Origin: Actinoplanes subtropicus
Lineage (GTDB): Bacteria; Actinomycetota; Actinomycetes; Mycobacteriales; Micromonosporaceae
Direction: 5' to 3'
Assembly (NCBI RefSeq): GCF_000721705.1
Contig: NZ_JOJL01000004.1
Coordinates: forward strand, 1-64,000
DNA: 64,000 nt
In this document: positions 26,120 through 37,657 of the stretch, piece by piece
Layout: every line of letters begins with the position of its first letter
Position numbering within the stretch: the stretch's first letter is position 1
Made by a program: the position numbers and the translations under genes
Notes under the pieces: generated by a model
Told to the model about the DNA's origin: nothing
Databases searched by the model: none
Seen by the model: only the letters and a program-made list of their open reading frames with translations

Positions 26120-26690
26120 TTCGGATCGGGGTCGGGGGCGCTTCGCGCCTTGGCGGGGCGGTTGTCGCGGGTGGTTGCCGGCTTGGTTTGCGGCGAACAC
26201 CAAACGCCGCCCTTGGCCGGGCCCAGCCTCGATCTTGGAGAAGTGGGTTCGCGGCAGTCTGCGCTGCGCATCGCTGCTTGCCGGGTTCCGCGACCCTGCG
26301 CTGTGTGCCATCGGCGCACATGCCCAACCCGTCAAGGTCGGCGCCATGCTGCCAAGGGTGAAGCGTCGGCGTTCGCTCCGCGCACGATCTCTTCAGGGTC
26401 GAGCTCGGCGCGCCTGAAATGAGGAAAATGTCAGGGAGCTGCTCAGTATGTGGAAGCCCTGGCCACAATGCGGGAAACATGCGTCAACATGCGGGAGGGT
26501 GCCCGCACTGGGACTGCTCGCGCGCGATGCGGGACCGGCCGCGACGTGTGAACGGCCGGCCCGCCGAGTGTGCATAAGCGAGTGTGAATAAGGCAGCCGA
26601 GTGCGACAGCTCGCAGTGTCCACGGAGGGCCCGTGATCACCCCCGCCAGGTGCACGCCGGGAGCTCCGAGCCGCGCGGGGGCGACAGGTG

Positions 26691-27315
26691 TCAGCTGTTT
26701 GGCGGTGTGGGGCGGGTGGTGGCGACCGCTGCCATCGCGGCCACGGCGAGCAGGGCGGCGAGCGGGGCGAAGGCGAAGCCGGTGCGCACGCTCACGTCGG
26801 TGAGGGGGCCGGCCAGGGCCGCGCCGGTCGCGCTGCCCACCGTGAACGCGGTGAAAATCCAGGCGAACGCCTCGACCGCGGTGCCGGGTGGGGCCAGGCG
26901 GTCGGCCGCCAGGAAGCACGCGGTCAGCAGCGGTGGGAGGCCGGGGCCGCTCACCGCCTGCAGCAGGGTCATCCAAGCGGGTGCGGGGGCCAGCGGCAGG
27001 GGCACGTAGCCGAGGGCGAAGCAGGCGGCCAGCAAGGGCAGGCGGGATGGGCGGCCGGGGCCGGCGCGGGCGTAGAGCAGGCCGCCGATCAGGGCGCCGG
27101 CTGCTTGGCAGGCGAGCAGCCAGCCGATGAGGCCGCGGTTGCCGGCCGCCTCGGCGTAGCCGGTCGGCACGACGGGGATGCTGCCGACGGCGGCGCCGGT
27201 GCAGGCCACGCCCAGCACCAGCACCACCAAGGACGGGACGCGTAGCGGGCCGGCCCAGTGCCGGGAGGACGAGCGGCACCTGGGGCGCGCGCAGGACCGT
27301 CGAGGCTGCGGGCAT
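26691..27315 (-). pseudogene. MFS transporter remnant
   Basis: The surviving C-terminal half (about 185 aa, VVLVLGVACTGAAVGSIPVV, IGWLLACQAAGALIGGLLYA, AFAWIFTAFTVGSATGAALA) covers transmembrane segments 7-12 of a drug-type major facilitator. The start ATG 27315 gives MPAASTVLRAPQVPLVL in another frame, so the first six segments have been deleted and a frameshift near 27250 joins the pieces. It cannot form a working transporter. Confidence 0.75.
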
Positions 27316-27376
27316 GACGGAGGACTCCCGGCTGAGGGAGAAACGAAGGGGGACGCGGAGAAGAGCCCGGGAGCGG

Positions 27377-27490
27377 TCAGGGCGCGAAGTCGCCGCGATC
27401 GTGGTCGTTGCCGTAGCGGGGCAGGTCGGGCGTGACCCAGCGGGCGAGCGCGAGCAGAGCGGCCGCCGAGGCGTACACCCCGAGAATCAC
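27377..27490 (-). CDS. Possible 37-aa single-span protein
   Basis: A GTG at 27490, 9 nt after the NYN gene stop, opens a frame to TGA 27377-27379. The product has one hydrophobic helix (ILGVYASAAALLALARWV) followed by a charged tail (TPDLPRYGNDHDRGDFAP). The tail reads like real protein, but no ribosome site is clear, so translation would rely on coupling to the upstream gene. It is possibly a small membrane protein; evidence is limited to composition and position. Confidence 0.4.
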   Translation of the reverse strand: MILGVYASAAALLALARWVTPDLPRYGNDHDRGDFAP

Positions 27491-27499
27491 CGGGACAGG

Positions 27500-27880
27500 T
27501 TAGCGCCGGGGAACGCTGGACGGGCCGCGGACCTCGCCGCCCAGGGCCAGGACCCGGTCGCGCAGGCCGCGGTCGGCGGTGATGACCACGGTGCGGCGGG
27601 TCGCGGCCTCCGCGCGTACGAGGTCGGCGATCTTGTCGTCGCCGGAGCCGGACGCGCGCTCCACCCGTACCCCGTTCTCGCTTTGCGGAATGTCCCTTGC
27701 CTTGCCCTCGACGACCAGGGTGACCTCGACCGGGCCGGGCAGGTCGGGCAGGCCGGTGGTCAGGACCGACGCCAGGCGGTCGCGGAGCCGGACGGCCGCG
27801 CCGGCGCGGTCGCGCCACCAACCGTCGGGGACGGATCCGACGACGTTGGCCCCGTCGACGATCACGAGCGGTACGGTCAT
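27500..27880 (-). CDS. NYN/PIN-like nuclease-fold protein
   Basis: The 126-aa protein starts MTVPLVIVDGANVVGSVPDGW and carries the NYN-type acidic residues: Asp in VDGANVV, then SGDDKIADLVRAEA and VVITADRGLRDRVLALG. NYN domains are PIN-fold RNases that need metal ions. A typical role is RNA processing, but no partner is evident. ATG 27880 lies 8 nt after TAGGCT (minus strand), leaderless-like. That box is inside the HAIR-like element shared with the clp gene on the other side. Confidence 0.75.
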   Translation of the reverse strand: MTVPLVIVDGANVVGSVPDGWWRDRAGAAVRLRDRLASVLTTGLPDLPGPVEVTLVVEGKARDIPQSENGVRVERASGSGDDKIADLVRAEAATRRTVVITADRGLRDRVLALGGEVRGPSSVPRR

Positions 27881-27884
27881 GAGA

Positions 27885-27905
27885 GTTGAGCCTACCCGTG
27901 TCAAG
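27885..27905. promoter_or_regulatory. HAIR-like element (HspR-type operator)
   Basis: GTTGAGC-N7-TGTCAAG matches the HspR-associated inverted repeat CTTGAGT-N7-ACTCAAG at 5 of 7 positions in each arm, with the correct 7-nt spacer. It lies between the NYN gene and the Clp unfoldase gene and covers the putative -10 box of the former. Confidence 0.5.
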
Positions 27906-28014
27906 TTTTGGTGAGATCGGGGAATCAATCTATGCCGGGGAGCGCTGATAGGGGTCGTGCGGCGCGGGTAAACCGTCCGTACGCAGGCTAGGTAATCGGG
28001 AGAAAAGAAGACTT

Positions 28015-30531
<2,517 letters not shown>

Positions 30532-30616
30532 CGCGCGGCGGACGACCGGCCCCGTAGAGGCCCGGGTTCTCCGCGCCGTCCGAAGAACCAGGCGCCGGTA
30601 GCCGGCACGGCCCCGT

Positions 30617-31609
30617 TCAGCGTCCGCTGAGCGGGGCCAATGCGTCGGGGGACACGCCGAGCTGCGGGTGGTCGACCATCCAATCGACGTACGGCGGATT
30701 GCGGTTGACCGCTTCCTCGTACGCCTCGCGGGCCATCTCCATCAGCCGCGGGGCGCTGCGGGCGGCGGGGGACTCGGGGTGCCAGCCGAGCACCAGGCGC
30801 CAGCGCAGCGGTGCGCCGCGCATCGGCCGGTGGGTGAGCCCGGCCGGCTGCCGGAACGTCGGCTGGCACAGGCCCAGCGCCACCCCCTGCTCGACCATGT
30901 CGACGCAGCTGCGCACGTCGGTCTCGAGCACCCGGCGCGGGGTGAAGCCGGCCCGGGCGCAGGCGGCCGCGAAGCAGTCGGCCAGGCAGCCGTCGCCGGT
31001 CGAGCCGACCCACTGCTCGTCGGCCAGCTCGGCCAGGTCGACGTCGACGTCCTTGGCGCCCGGGTGGTCCTGGGGCATCAGCACGCTGACCGCGTCGACC
31101 GCGATGGTCTGCCAGACCAGGCCGTAGTCGGCCGAGGGGAGCGCGTCGCCGCAGACGCCGACCTGCGCGTAGTCCAGCTTGCCGGCGAGCACCATGGTGG
31201 CCAGCTCGTCGACGTAGTAGGACGCGTGGGTGGTGATCTGGGCGTCCGGCTGGGCGATCGAGAGCCGGTTCACCATCCCGGCCAGGACCGGGCCGCCGAC
31301 CGCGCCGATCCGGTAGCGGCTCAGCTCCTCGGCGCCGGCCGCGCCGGCCAGCCGGGCCGCCTCGTCCTGCAGGCCCTTCATCGCGGGCAACAGCACCCGG
31401 GCCCGGGAGAGGACCAGCTCGCCGAGGGCGGTGGGGCGGGCGCCGCGGCGGTCGCGCTCGAACAGCGGGCCGCCGAGCGTGCGCTCGATCCGCTGCAGCT
31501 GCGCGGTCAGGGCCGGCTGGGCGAGACCGAGCTGCGACGCCGCCTTGGTCACGCTGCCGGTCTCGGCGATGGCGACGACCACCTTGAGATGGCGCAGCTC
31601 CAGGTTCAT
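30617..31609 (-). CDS. LysR-family transcriptional regulator
   Basis: The 330-aa protein has the LysR N-terminal winged helix (LELRHLKVVVAIAETGSVTK, AASQLGLAQPALTAQLQRIE) and a substrate-binding region (about 95-300) with DYAQVGVCGDALPSADYGLV and CVDMVEQGVALGLCQPTF. The TACCGT box 6 nt before ATG 31609 fits a leaderless mRNA. It is not adjacent to a recognisable catabolic operon; the hemerythrin gene lies upstream on the same strand. The effector is unknown. Confidence 0.9.
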   Translation of the reverse strand: MNLELRHLKVVVAIAETGSVTKAASQLGLAQPALTAQLQRIERTLGGPLFERDRRGARPTALGELVLSRARVLLPAMKGLQDEAARLAGAAGAEELSRYRIGAVGGPVLAGMVNRLSIAQPDAQITTHASYYVDELATMVLAGKLDYAQVGVCGDALPSADYGLVWQTIAVDAVSVLMPQDHPGAKDVDVDLAELADEQWVGSTGDGCLADCFAAACARAGFTPRRVLETDVRSCVDMVEQGVALGLCQPTFRQPAGLTHRPMRGAPLRWRLVLGWHPESPAARSAPRLMEMAREAYEEAVNRNPPYVDWMVDHPQLGVSPDALAPLSGR

Positions 31610-31709
31610 AGCGTGACGGTAGGACCTTTATGACATCGAAGGCTAGCCCTGCTGCCTGGTGAAAGATCCAACACTTGTGACAAAACGGTAAACGAACCCG
31701 TCGGTAACA

Positions 31710-32255
31710 TCACAAATCGCTGAAGTACGTCGTACGCCCGGTGACTACATCGCGGAATTTGTCGACCACCGCCACCGCCGGATCGACGATCTTGTTCCAC
31801 GGCGGCGTGGAGGGGGTTCCCGGGTGCGGCCGGGTCGGGGCGGCCTCCTCGGTGGTCTCCACCCGGTTGCCGAGGCGGATCAGGTCGTCGACCGGGACCA
31901 TCTCGGCCAGCACCGGGAAGAGCTCCTCGGTATCCGCGGCCACGTGCCGGCGTACGGCCGCAATCAGGTCTTTGCCGGGACTTTTCATGAGAAGCAGGAG
32001 CTGGTGGTCCTCGGCCAGCTCGCGCGCGGCCAGTTCCTCGCCGCCGGGCACGGCCGTCCTGATCGCCGGGTAGAGGTACTGCTCCTCGGCCGACAGGTGT
32101 CGTGACAATTCGGCAACGAGAACGTCGGTCACCCGGGGGTCGGTGCCGAATCGATCGCAGAGGGACAGCAGGTCACGGTGCTGCCCGGTGAGGACATCTA
32201 TGACGTTACGGCCGGTGGCCTCGCCGCCGACCGGGGGGAGCGGGGGAAGATTCAC
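31710..32255 (-). CDS. Hemerythrin (HHE) domain protein
   Basis: The protein is 181 aa from GTG 32255 (MNLPPLPPVGG). An ATG at 32297 would overlap the divergent promoter region, and GTG 32264 is a third option. The HHE motifs are present: LTGQHRDLLSLCDRF, LSRHLSAEEQYLYPAI, LAEDHQLLLLM and VRRHVAADTEELFPVL, which place His and Glu ligands for a di-iron site. Such proteins bind O2 or NO or act in iron/oxygen sensing. The C-terminal tail (PWNKIVDPAVAVVDKFRDV) is outside the domain. The gene is divergent from the M20 peptidase gene. Confidence 0.8.
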   Translation of the reverse strand: MNLPPLPPVGGEATGRNVIDVLTGQHRDLLSLCDRFGTDPRVTDVLVAELSRHLSAEEQYLYPAIRTAVPGGEELAARELAEDHQLLLLMKSPGKDLIAAVRRHVAADTEELFPVLAEMVPVDDLIRLGNRVETTEEAAPTRPHPGTPSTPPWNKIVDPAVAVVDKFRDVVTGRTTYFSDL

Positions 32256-32317
32256 TGACGACACCGCCCGCCGGTACCCGGGCCGTCGATGTATCAAACA
32301 CCTGGTAAGAAGGGCGG

Positions 32318-33625
32318 ATGGAGACCACCGCCGCCGACGAGGTCACGACCATCTGCCGTGACCTGCTTCGGATCGACACCACCAACACCGGCGACCAGAA
32401 GACGACGGTCGGGGAACGGGCCGCCGCCGAACACGTGGCGGTGCTGCTGGACGAGGCGGGCATCGGCTACGAGCTGCACGAGTCCGCGCCCCGCCGGGCC
32501 AACCTGGTCGCCCGCATCCCCGGTGCCGACCGCGGCCGGGGCGCCCTGCTCGTGCACGGCCACCTCGACGTCGTCCCGGCCGACCCGCGCGAGTGGTCGG
32601 TCGACCCGTTCTCCGGCGAGGAGCAGGACGGCTACCTGTGGGGCCGCGGCGCGATCGACATGAAGGACTTCGACGCCATGATCCTGGCCGTGGTCCGGGA
32701 GTGGAGCCGCACCGGGTACGTGCCGCCGCGCGACGTCGTGCTCGCGTTCACCGCCGACGAGGAGGCGGGGATGGCGTACGGGTCGGGCTTCCTCGTCGAG
32801 AAGCACCGCGACCTGCTCGACGGCTGCACGGAGGCGATCGGCGAGGTCGGCGGTTACTCGTACACGGTCAATGATGATCTTCGTCTCTATCTCGTGCAGA
32901 CCGCCGAGAAGGGGCTCGACTGGCTGCGGCTGCACGCGACCGGCCGGCCCGGGCACGGGTCGTTCATCCACGACGACAACGCCGTGACCGCGCTCGCCGA
33001 GGCGGTCGCCCGGGTCGGCCGGCACCGCTTCCCGGTGGTGGTCACCCCGACCGTGCGGGAGTTCCTGCTGCGGGTCGGCGACGCGCTGTACATCGACATC
33101 GACCCGGAGGATCCCGAGGTCGCGATCGCCAAGCTCGGCCCGATCGCCAACCTGATCGGCGCCACCATCCGCAACACCGCCAACCCGACCCGGCTCGAGG
33201 CCGGCTACAAGGACAACGTCATCCCCGGGCGGGCGTCGGCCACCATCGACTGCCGTACGCTGCCCGGCCAGGCCGAGTCGTTCCTCGCCGAACTGCGCGA
33301 GGTGATCGGCCCCGACGTCGAGATCGAGCACAACCACCGGCAGCCGGCCGTGGAGACCGAGTTCGGCGGCCCGCTGGTCGAGGCGATGGGTGCCGCCCTG
33401 CGCGCCGAGGACCCGGGCGCCCGCACGGTGCCCTACCTGATGTCCGGCGGGACCGACGCGAAGGCGTTCGCCACCCTCGGCATCCGCTGCTTCGGGTTCG
33501 CGCCGCTGCGCCTGCCGCCCGACCTCAACTTCGCCGCGCTGTTCCACGGCATCGACGAGCGGGTTCCGGTGGAGGGACTAAAGTTCGGCGTGCGTGTGCT
33601 CGACCGACTCCTGCGAACCAGCTGA
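32318..33625 (+). CDS. M20-family metallopeptidase
   Basis: The 435-aa protein has the M20 di-zinc motifs VHGHLDVVPAD (about 80), WGRGAIDMKD and TADEEAGMAYGSGFL, together with CRTLPGQAESFLAEL and GGTDAKAFATLGI. M20 enzymes hydrolyse dipeptides or N-acyl amino acids in the cytosol. A similar M20 peptidase exists near this conserved gene block in Mycobacterium tuberculosis (Rv2141c), from memory. The start is supported by TAAGAA 6 nt upstream and by the fit of the N-terminus. It is followed 21 bp later by an acidic protein gene. Confidence 0.9.
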   Translation: METTAADEVTTICRDLLRIDTTNTGDQKTTVGERAAAEHVAVLLDEAGIGYELHESAPRRANLVARIPGADRGRGALLVHGHLDVVPADPREWSVDPFSGEEQDGYLWGRGAIDMKDFDAMILAVVREWSRTGYVPPRDVVLAFTADEEAGMAYGSGFLVEKHRDLLDGCTEAIGEVGGYSYTVNDDLRLYLVQTAEKGLDWLRLHATGRPGHGSFIHDDNAVTALAEAVARVGRHRFPVVVTPTVREFLLRVGDALYIDIDPEDPEVAIAKLGPIANLIGATIRNTANPTRLEAGYKDNVIPGRASATIDCRTLPGQAESFLAELREVIGPDVEIEHNHRQPAVETEFGGPLVEAMGAALRAEDPGARTVPYLMSGGTDAKAFATLGIRCFGFAPLRLPPDLNFAALFHGIDERVPVEGLKFGVRVLDRLLRTS

Positions 33626-33646
33626 ATACCGGGAAGGACCCCATAG

Positions 33647-34318
33647 ATGACCGACCAGAACGCCGAGCTCGACGCTGCTCTCGACGAGGTCGTGGCGGCG
33701 GCGCGGGCGCACCTCACGGCGGTCAAGGCGGCCGCCGGCCGCATCGACGACGACGACGTCTGGCAGGCGTACGTCGCTTTGAACAACGCTTCCTTCGCGT
33801 ACGACGAGAAGCTGCTCGACGCGTACGGCGAGGTCACGCCCTGGGACGTGGAGTCGATCGACCCGGACGAGGCCGACCAGCGCTTCGGCCTGGGCGCCGA
33901 CGGCTTCGACGCGGCCGAGGCGACCGACCCGTACCCGCAGGTGATCTCGGTGCGCCAGCGCCGCGACTACCGGGTGCCCAGCGTGGGCGCGCTGCTGCGG
34001 GTGGCCGACGTGGCCCGCCGCAACTCGGTGCCCGACGACGAGGACGCCGGCGCGGTCGAGACGGTCGGCGAGGCCGTGCTCGAGCTCCTGCAGGCCGGCG
34101 ACGGCTCACTGGCCTCGCTGGACGTGCCCGAGCTGGAGCCGCTCGACGGCCTGCTGACCGTGAGCGAGATCGACCAGCCGCTCGACCTGGAGGCCTTCGA
34201 GGACTCCGACGGAGACGGCCCGTTCCAGCCCCAGGAGGGTGATCTGCTCGTGGGCCGCCTCGACGAGCACCCCTTCCTCCCCGACGAGGAAGAGGATCAC
34301 GCCGGGCACAACCACTAG
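33647..34318 (+). CDS. Acidic conserved actinobacterial protein, unknown function
   Basis: The 223-aa product starts MTDQNAELDAALDEVVAAAR and is rich in Asp and Glu, with an N-terminal helical stretch, a central segment PYPQVISVRQRRDYRVPSVG, and an acidic C-terminus ending EEEDHAGHNH that could bind metal. GGAAGGACC precedes ATG 33647. I recognise no domain and see no membrane segment. It is 21 bp downstream of the M20 peptidase, so it is probably in the same operon. The terminator hairpin at 34332-34366 follows. Confidence 0.75.
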   Translation: MTDQNAELDAALDEVVAAARAHLTAVKAAAGRIDDDDVWQAYVALNNASFAYDEKLLDAYGEVTPWDVESIDPDEADQRFGLGADGFDAAEATDPYPQVISVRQRRDYRVPSVGALLRVADVARRNSVPDDEDAGAVETVGEAVLELLQAGDGSLASLDVPELEPLDGLLTVSEIDQPLDLEAFEDSDGDGPFQPQEGDLLVGRLDEHPFLPDEEEDHAGHNH

Positions 34319-34331
34319 CTGGTAAAACGCC

Positions 34332-34366
34332 GCAACCTGGGCTCTCAGTAACTGAGCCCAGGTTGC
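34332..34366. terminator. Bidirectional terminator hairpin
   Basis: GCAACCTGGGCTC (34332-34344) pairs with GAGCCCAGGTTGC (34354-34366). On the minus strand a GGCGTTTT tail follows, so it should end the DUF5703 transcript. The stop codon of that gene lies in the loop. Confidence 0.8.
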
Positions 34367-34536
34367 GGGTTGCTCTGGATGCGCCGGCGGAGCATCACCT
34401 TGCGGGTGCCGTCCCGGAAGAGCTGCACCCGGGCGAGCTCCCAGCCGGAGAACTCCGCCTGGATGGCGAGCTGCGCCGCCGCGGTCAACTTGTCGACATT
34501 CGAAGGCAACCGCAACGGCGCGTATTCGTAGTCCAT
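34345..34536 (-). CDS. DUF5703 small protein
   Basis: The 63-aa product reads MDYEYAPLRLPSNVDKLTAA, then IQAEFSGWELARVQLFRDGT and RKVMLRRRI, a pattern I recognise as DUF5703. ATG 34536 lies 7 nt after CATATT on the minus strand, a leaderless-type spacing. It is small and basic with no signal or membrane segment. The function is unknown. Confidence 0.8.
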   Translation of the reverse strand: MDYEYAPLRLPSNVDKLTAAAQLAIQAEFSGWELARVQLFRDGTRKVMLRRRIQSNPQPGLSY

Positions 34537-34726
34537 GGCGTCTAATATGCGCCCCTGATCGTCGAGTGGCTACCCTTCGGCGCGCGTTTCAGCGGGGCAG
34601 GATCCGGGCGTTTCCGTTCCGCGCCGTCGGCCGTACGAATCAGCCGAGTCCCCGGTTCGCCGGGGCAGCTGCCTGCGACGCCGGCTCCGACTCCGGCCGC
34701 CGGGCGGGCCCGCGTGGCCGGGTCTC

Positions 34727-35740
34727 CTACTGACCGGCCGGGCCCCAGTTCTCCGGCTCGGGGTAGCCGACGCCCTCGCGTTCCGGGTAGCCCAGGTCGA
34801 TCGCCGACACGTCGTCGAGTGCGGCCGCGATCTCGGCCGGCAGCGTCAGCTCCTCGCTCTGCAGTGCGCCCTGCAACTGGCCGGCCGTGCGGGCGCCCAG
34901 GATCGCCGACGCCATCCCGGGGCGGTCGCGGACCCACGCGATCGCCACCTCGAGCGGGGACACGCCGAGCCCGGCGGCCGCCGTGACCACCGCCTGCACG
35001 ATCGAGGAGCTGCGCGGCTCCAGGTAGGTCTGGACGAAGGGGGCCAGGTGCTCGGTGGCCGCGCGCGAGTCGAGCGGGCGGCCGTTGCGGTACTTGCCGG
35101 TCAGCACGCCTCGGCCCAGCGGGGACCAGGCCAGCAAGCCGAAGCCGAGGGCCGCGGCGGCGGGCAGCAGCTCGCGCTCGATGCCGCGCTCCAGCAGCGA
35201 ATACTCCATCTGCGCCGCGACGATCGGGGCCCGGCCGGGGTAGGCCGCCTGCCACGTCGCGGCGCGTGCGGTCTGCCAGGCGGCGAAGTTGGACACGCCC
35301 ACGTAGCGGACCCGCCCGGACGAGACCGCGTGGTCGAGCGCCCCGAGCGTTTCCTCCAGGGGAGTGACCGCGTCGTAGCCGTGCACCTGCCACAGGTCGA
35401 CGTAGTCGGTGCCGAGGCGGCGCAGCGACGCGTCCAGCGAGCGGAGCAGGTTGCCGCGGGAGCCGTCGCGGCGGCGGTAGCCGTGCGGGGTCAGGCCGGC
35501 CTTGGTGGCGATCACCACCTCGTCGCGCGGGACGAGGTGGTCGAGCAGCGAGCCGATCACCGCCTCGGCGTCGCCGTCGCCGTAGACGTCGGCGGTGTCG
35601 ATCGTGGTGCCGCCGGCCTCCAGATAGAACTTGAGCTGGGCGGCGGCGTCGTCGGGGTCGGTGTCGCGGCCCCAGGTCATGGTGCCGAGGGCCAGCCGGG
35701 AGACCGCCAGCCCGCTTCGGCCGAGCGGTCGCTGCTGCAT
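34727..35740 (-). CDS. Aldo/keto reductase
   Basis: The 337-aa TIM-barrel reductase has a complete catalytic tetrad: Asp48 and Tyr53 (IDTADVYGDG), Lys80 (ATKAG) and His120 (LWQVHGYD). Other AKR elements are YVGVSNFAAWQTARA and SPLGRGVLTGKYRNGRPL. It should reduce aldehydes or ketones with NADPH. The substrate is not apparent. TAAGGT lies 7 nt before ATG 35740. It is divergent from the F420 oxidoreductase gene, 95 bp away. Confidence 0.9.
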   Translation of the reverse strand: MQQRPLGRSGLAVSRLALGTMTWGRDTDPDDAAAQLKFYLEAGGTTIDTADVYGDGDAEAVIGSLLDHLVPRDEVVIATKAGLTPHGYRRRDGSRGNLLRSLDASLRRLGTDYVDLWQVHGYDAVTPLEETLGALDHAVSSGRVRYVGVSNFAAWQTARAATWQAAYPGRAPIVAAQMEYSLLERGIERELLPAAAALGFGLLAWSPLGRGVLTGKYRNGRPLDSRAATEHLAPFVQTYLEPRSSSIVQAVVTAAAGLGVSPLEVAIAWVRDRPGMASAILGARTAGQLQGALQSEELTLPAEIAAALDDVSAIDLGYPEREGVGYPEPENWGPAGQ

Positions 35741-35835
35741 GGGTTGAACCTTATTCAGATGGTGCCACCGGGGAAATGCTCCGAGCAGTCAGTAGGCTGC
35801 CTCATAGGGGATCACTTTGCATCTGGAGGACCACC

Positions 35836-36888
35836 GTGCGGCTCGGACTCAGCCTCGGCTATCAGGCGGCGTGGACCACGCCCGCGGATCATCTGGCGAT
35901 GGCCCAGGAGGCGGATCGGCTCGGCTTCGCGGTGGCCTGGTCCGCCGAGGCGTACGGGTCGGACACGGTCAGCATGCTCGCCTGGATCGCCGGGCAGACC
36001 CGGCAGATCGACCTGGGCGCGGCCGTCATGCAGATCCCGGCGCGCACCCCGGCGATGACCGCGATGACCGCCGCGACGATCGATGCGCTCTCCGGCGGTC
36101 GGTTCCGGCTCGGGCTGGGCGTCTCCGGGCCGCAGGTCTCCGAGGGCTGGCACGGCGTCCGCTTCGGCAAGCCGCTGCAGCGCACCCGGGAGTATGTCGA
36201 CATCGTGAAGCTGGCGATCGCCCGGGAGCCGGTGTCCTACCAGGGCGAGTTCTACACGCTGCCGCTGCCGGACGGGCCGGGCAAGGCGCTCAAGCTGGGC
36301 TTCCACCCGCCGCGGACGCAGATCCCGATCTACCTGGCCGCGGTCGGGCCGAAGAACCTGGAGCTGGCCGGCGAGATCGCCGACGGCTGGCTGGCGATCT
36401 TCTTCGCGCCGGACGCGGCGGGAGAGTACCTGCAGCACATCGAGCGCGGGCGGGCCAAGCGCGGGCTGGGCCTGACCGGCTTCGACGTGGCGCCGAGCGT
36501 GCCGGTGGTGATCGGCGACAACGTGGCCTGGTGCGCCGACGTGATCCGGCCCTACGCCTCGCTCTACGTCGGCGGCATGGGCAGTAAGGACCAGAACTTC
36601 TACAACCAGCTTGCCGTACGGATGGGGTACGCCGACGAGGCCGCCAAGGTGCAGGAGCTGTACCTGGCCGGGAAGAAGGCGGAGGCGGCCGAGGCGGTGC
36701 CGCAGGAGTTCATCGAGCGCACCGCCATCCTCGGCAACAAGATCCAGGTCAAGGAGCGGCTCAAGCAGTACGCGGCGGCCGGCGTGGGGACGCTGTCGAT
36801 CAGCCCGTACGTGGGAGATTTGAAGAGCGGGATCGACACGCTGCGGATCGTGGCCGAGGCGTACGAGGAATCGGGTGTGGCGGAGTAG
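35836..36888 (+). CDS. F420-dependent luciferase-like (LLM) oxidoreductase
   Basis: The 350-aa protein is in the bacterial luciferase-like fold: VRLGLSLGYQAAWTTPADHL, GQTRQIDLGAAVMQIPARTP, FRLGLGVSGPQVSEGWHGVRF and IPIYLAAVGPKNLELAGEIADG. Members of this subgroup use coenzyme F420, common in actinobacteria. GTG 35836 is preceded by TGGAGGACCACC, an almost perfect ribosome site. The next gene starts on the last base of its stop codon, so they are coupled. Confidence 0.9.
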   Translation: MRLGLSLGYQAAWTTPADHLAMAQEADRLGFAVAWSAEAYGSDTVSMLAWIAGQTRQIDLGAAVMQIPARTPAMTAMTAATIDALSGGRFRLGLGVSGPQVSEGWHGVRFGKPLQRTREYVDIVKLAIAREPVSYQGEFYTLPLPDGPGKALKLGFHPPRTQIPIYLAAVGPKNLELAGEIADGWLAIFFAPDAAGEYLQHIERGRAKRGLGLTGFDVAPSVPVVIGDNVAWCADVIRPYASLYVGGMGSKDQNFYNQLAVRMGYADEAAKVQELYLAGKKAEAAEAVPQEFIERTAILGNKIQVKERLKQYAAAGVGTLSISPYVGDLKSGIDTLRIVAEAYEESGVAE

Positions 36889-37562
36889 TGGCCACTGTTC
36901 TTCTGCTGCGGCACGGGCGGACGACGGCGAACGCGAGCGGTCTGCTGGCCGGTCGCCGCCCGGTCGACCTGGACGAGTCCGGATTTAGCCAGGCAAAGCG
37001 GGCGGGTGGCAGGCTATCCGATCTGCCGCTTAAATCGGTCATTTCGTCGCCTTTGCTGAGATGTTTGAACACGGTGAAGGTCGCCCTGCCGGACGCGGAG
37101 ATCGTCGAGGAGGAGGGCCTGACCGAGTGCGGCTACGGCGACTGGGAGGGCAGGCAGCTCAAGGATCTCGCCAAGGAGCCGCTCTGGCAGGTGGTCCAGC
37201 AGCACCCGAGCGCGGCGATCTTCCCGAACGGCGAGGCCATGTCGGACATGTCAGCCCGGGCGGTCGCCACCGTCCGGCGCTGGGACGACAAGATCAGCGC
37301 CGAGCACGGGCCGGACGCGCTCTGGCTCGCCTGCAGCCACGGCGATGTGATCAAGGCCATCATCGCCGACGCGCTCGGCCTGCACCTCGACCAGTTCCAG
37401 CGGATCGTCGCCGACCCGGCCTCGATCAGCGTCATCCGGTACACCCCGACCCGGCCGTTCGTGGTGCGGGTCAACGAGGGCGGGGACCTGGCCGCGCTCG
37501 TACCCACGAAGGCGGAGGCAGCCACCTCCGACGCCGCGGTCGGCGGGGGCGCCGGAGGGTGA
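36888..37562 (+). CDS. Histidine phosphatase (MSMEG_4193-type)
   Basis: The 224-aa product has the RHG motif at residues 8-10 (LLLRHGRTTANASG), a second His-loop (LWLACSHGDVIKAI) and GYGDWEGRQLKDLAKEPLW, typical of the broad-specificity phosphatase/phosphomutase branch. The GTG start at 36888 shares its first base with the stop of the LLM gene. C-terminal residues (AAATSDAAVGGGAGG) are a low-complexity tail. In mycobacteria a similar phosphatase is followed by the DUF3090 gene, as here. Confidence 0.9.
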   Translation: MATVLLLRHGRTTANASGLLAGRRPVDLDESGFSQAKRAGGRLSDLPLKSVISSPLLRCLNTVKVALPDAEIVEEEGLTECGYGDWEGRQLKDLAKEPLWQVVQQHPSAAIFPNGEAMSDMSARAVATVRRWDDKISAEHGPDALWLACSHGDVIKAIIADALGLHLDQFQRIVADPASISVIRYTPTRPFVVRVNEGGDLAALVPTKAEAATSDAAVGGGAGG

Positions 37563-37657
37563 CCGGCGGGTCACCACAGGTCGATCCCATTGCGCCCTAG
37601 GCGAACCCGGGTCGGCGGGGTGAGCGATTGCGGCGGCGGCTCGATAGGGTTGTTCCC

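Larger units (their letters stand above)
25634..26690. other. 1-kb region without supported genes
   Basis: Several open frames exist but none has a ribosome site, family resemblance or consistent codon bias. The region holds the second copy of the dispersed repeat with TGTGGA boxes, a 60-bp-armed inverted repeat, and a 26150-26420 stretch of lower GC that may be the remains of a mobile element. Confidence 0.6.

Noticed and set aside
34660..34690. tRNA-like T-arm (CCCCGGTTCGCCGGGG)
   Set aside because: No acceptor, D or anticodon stems could be found around it.
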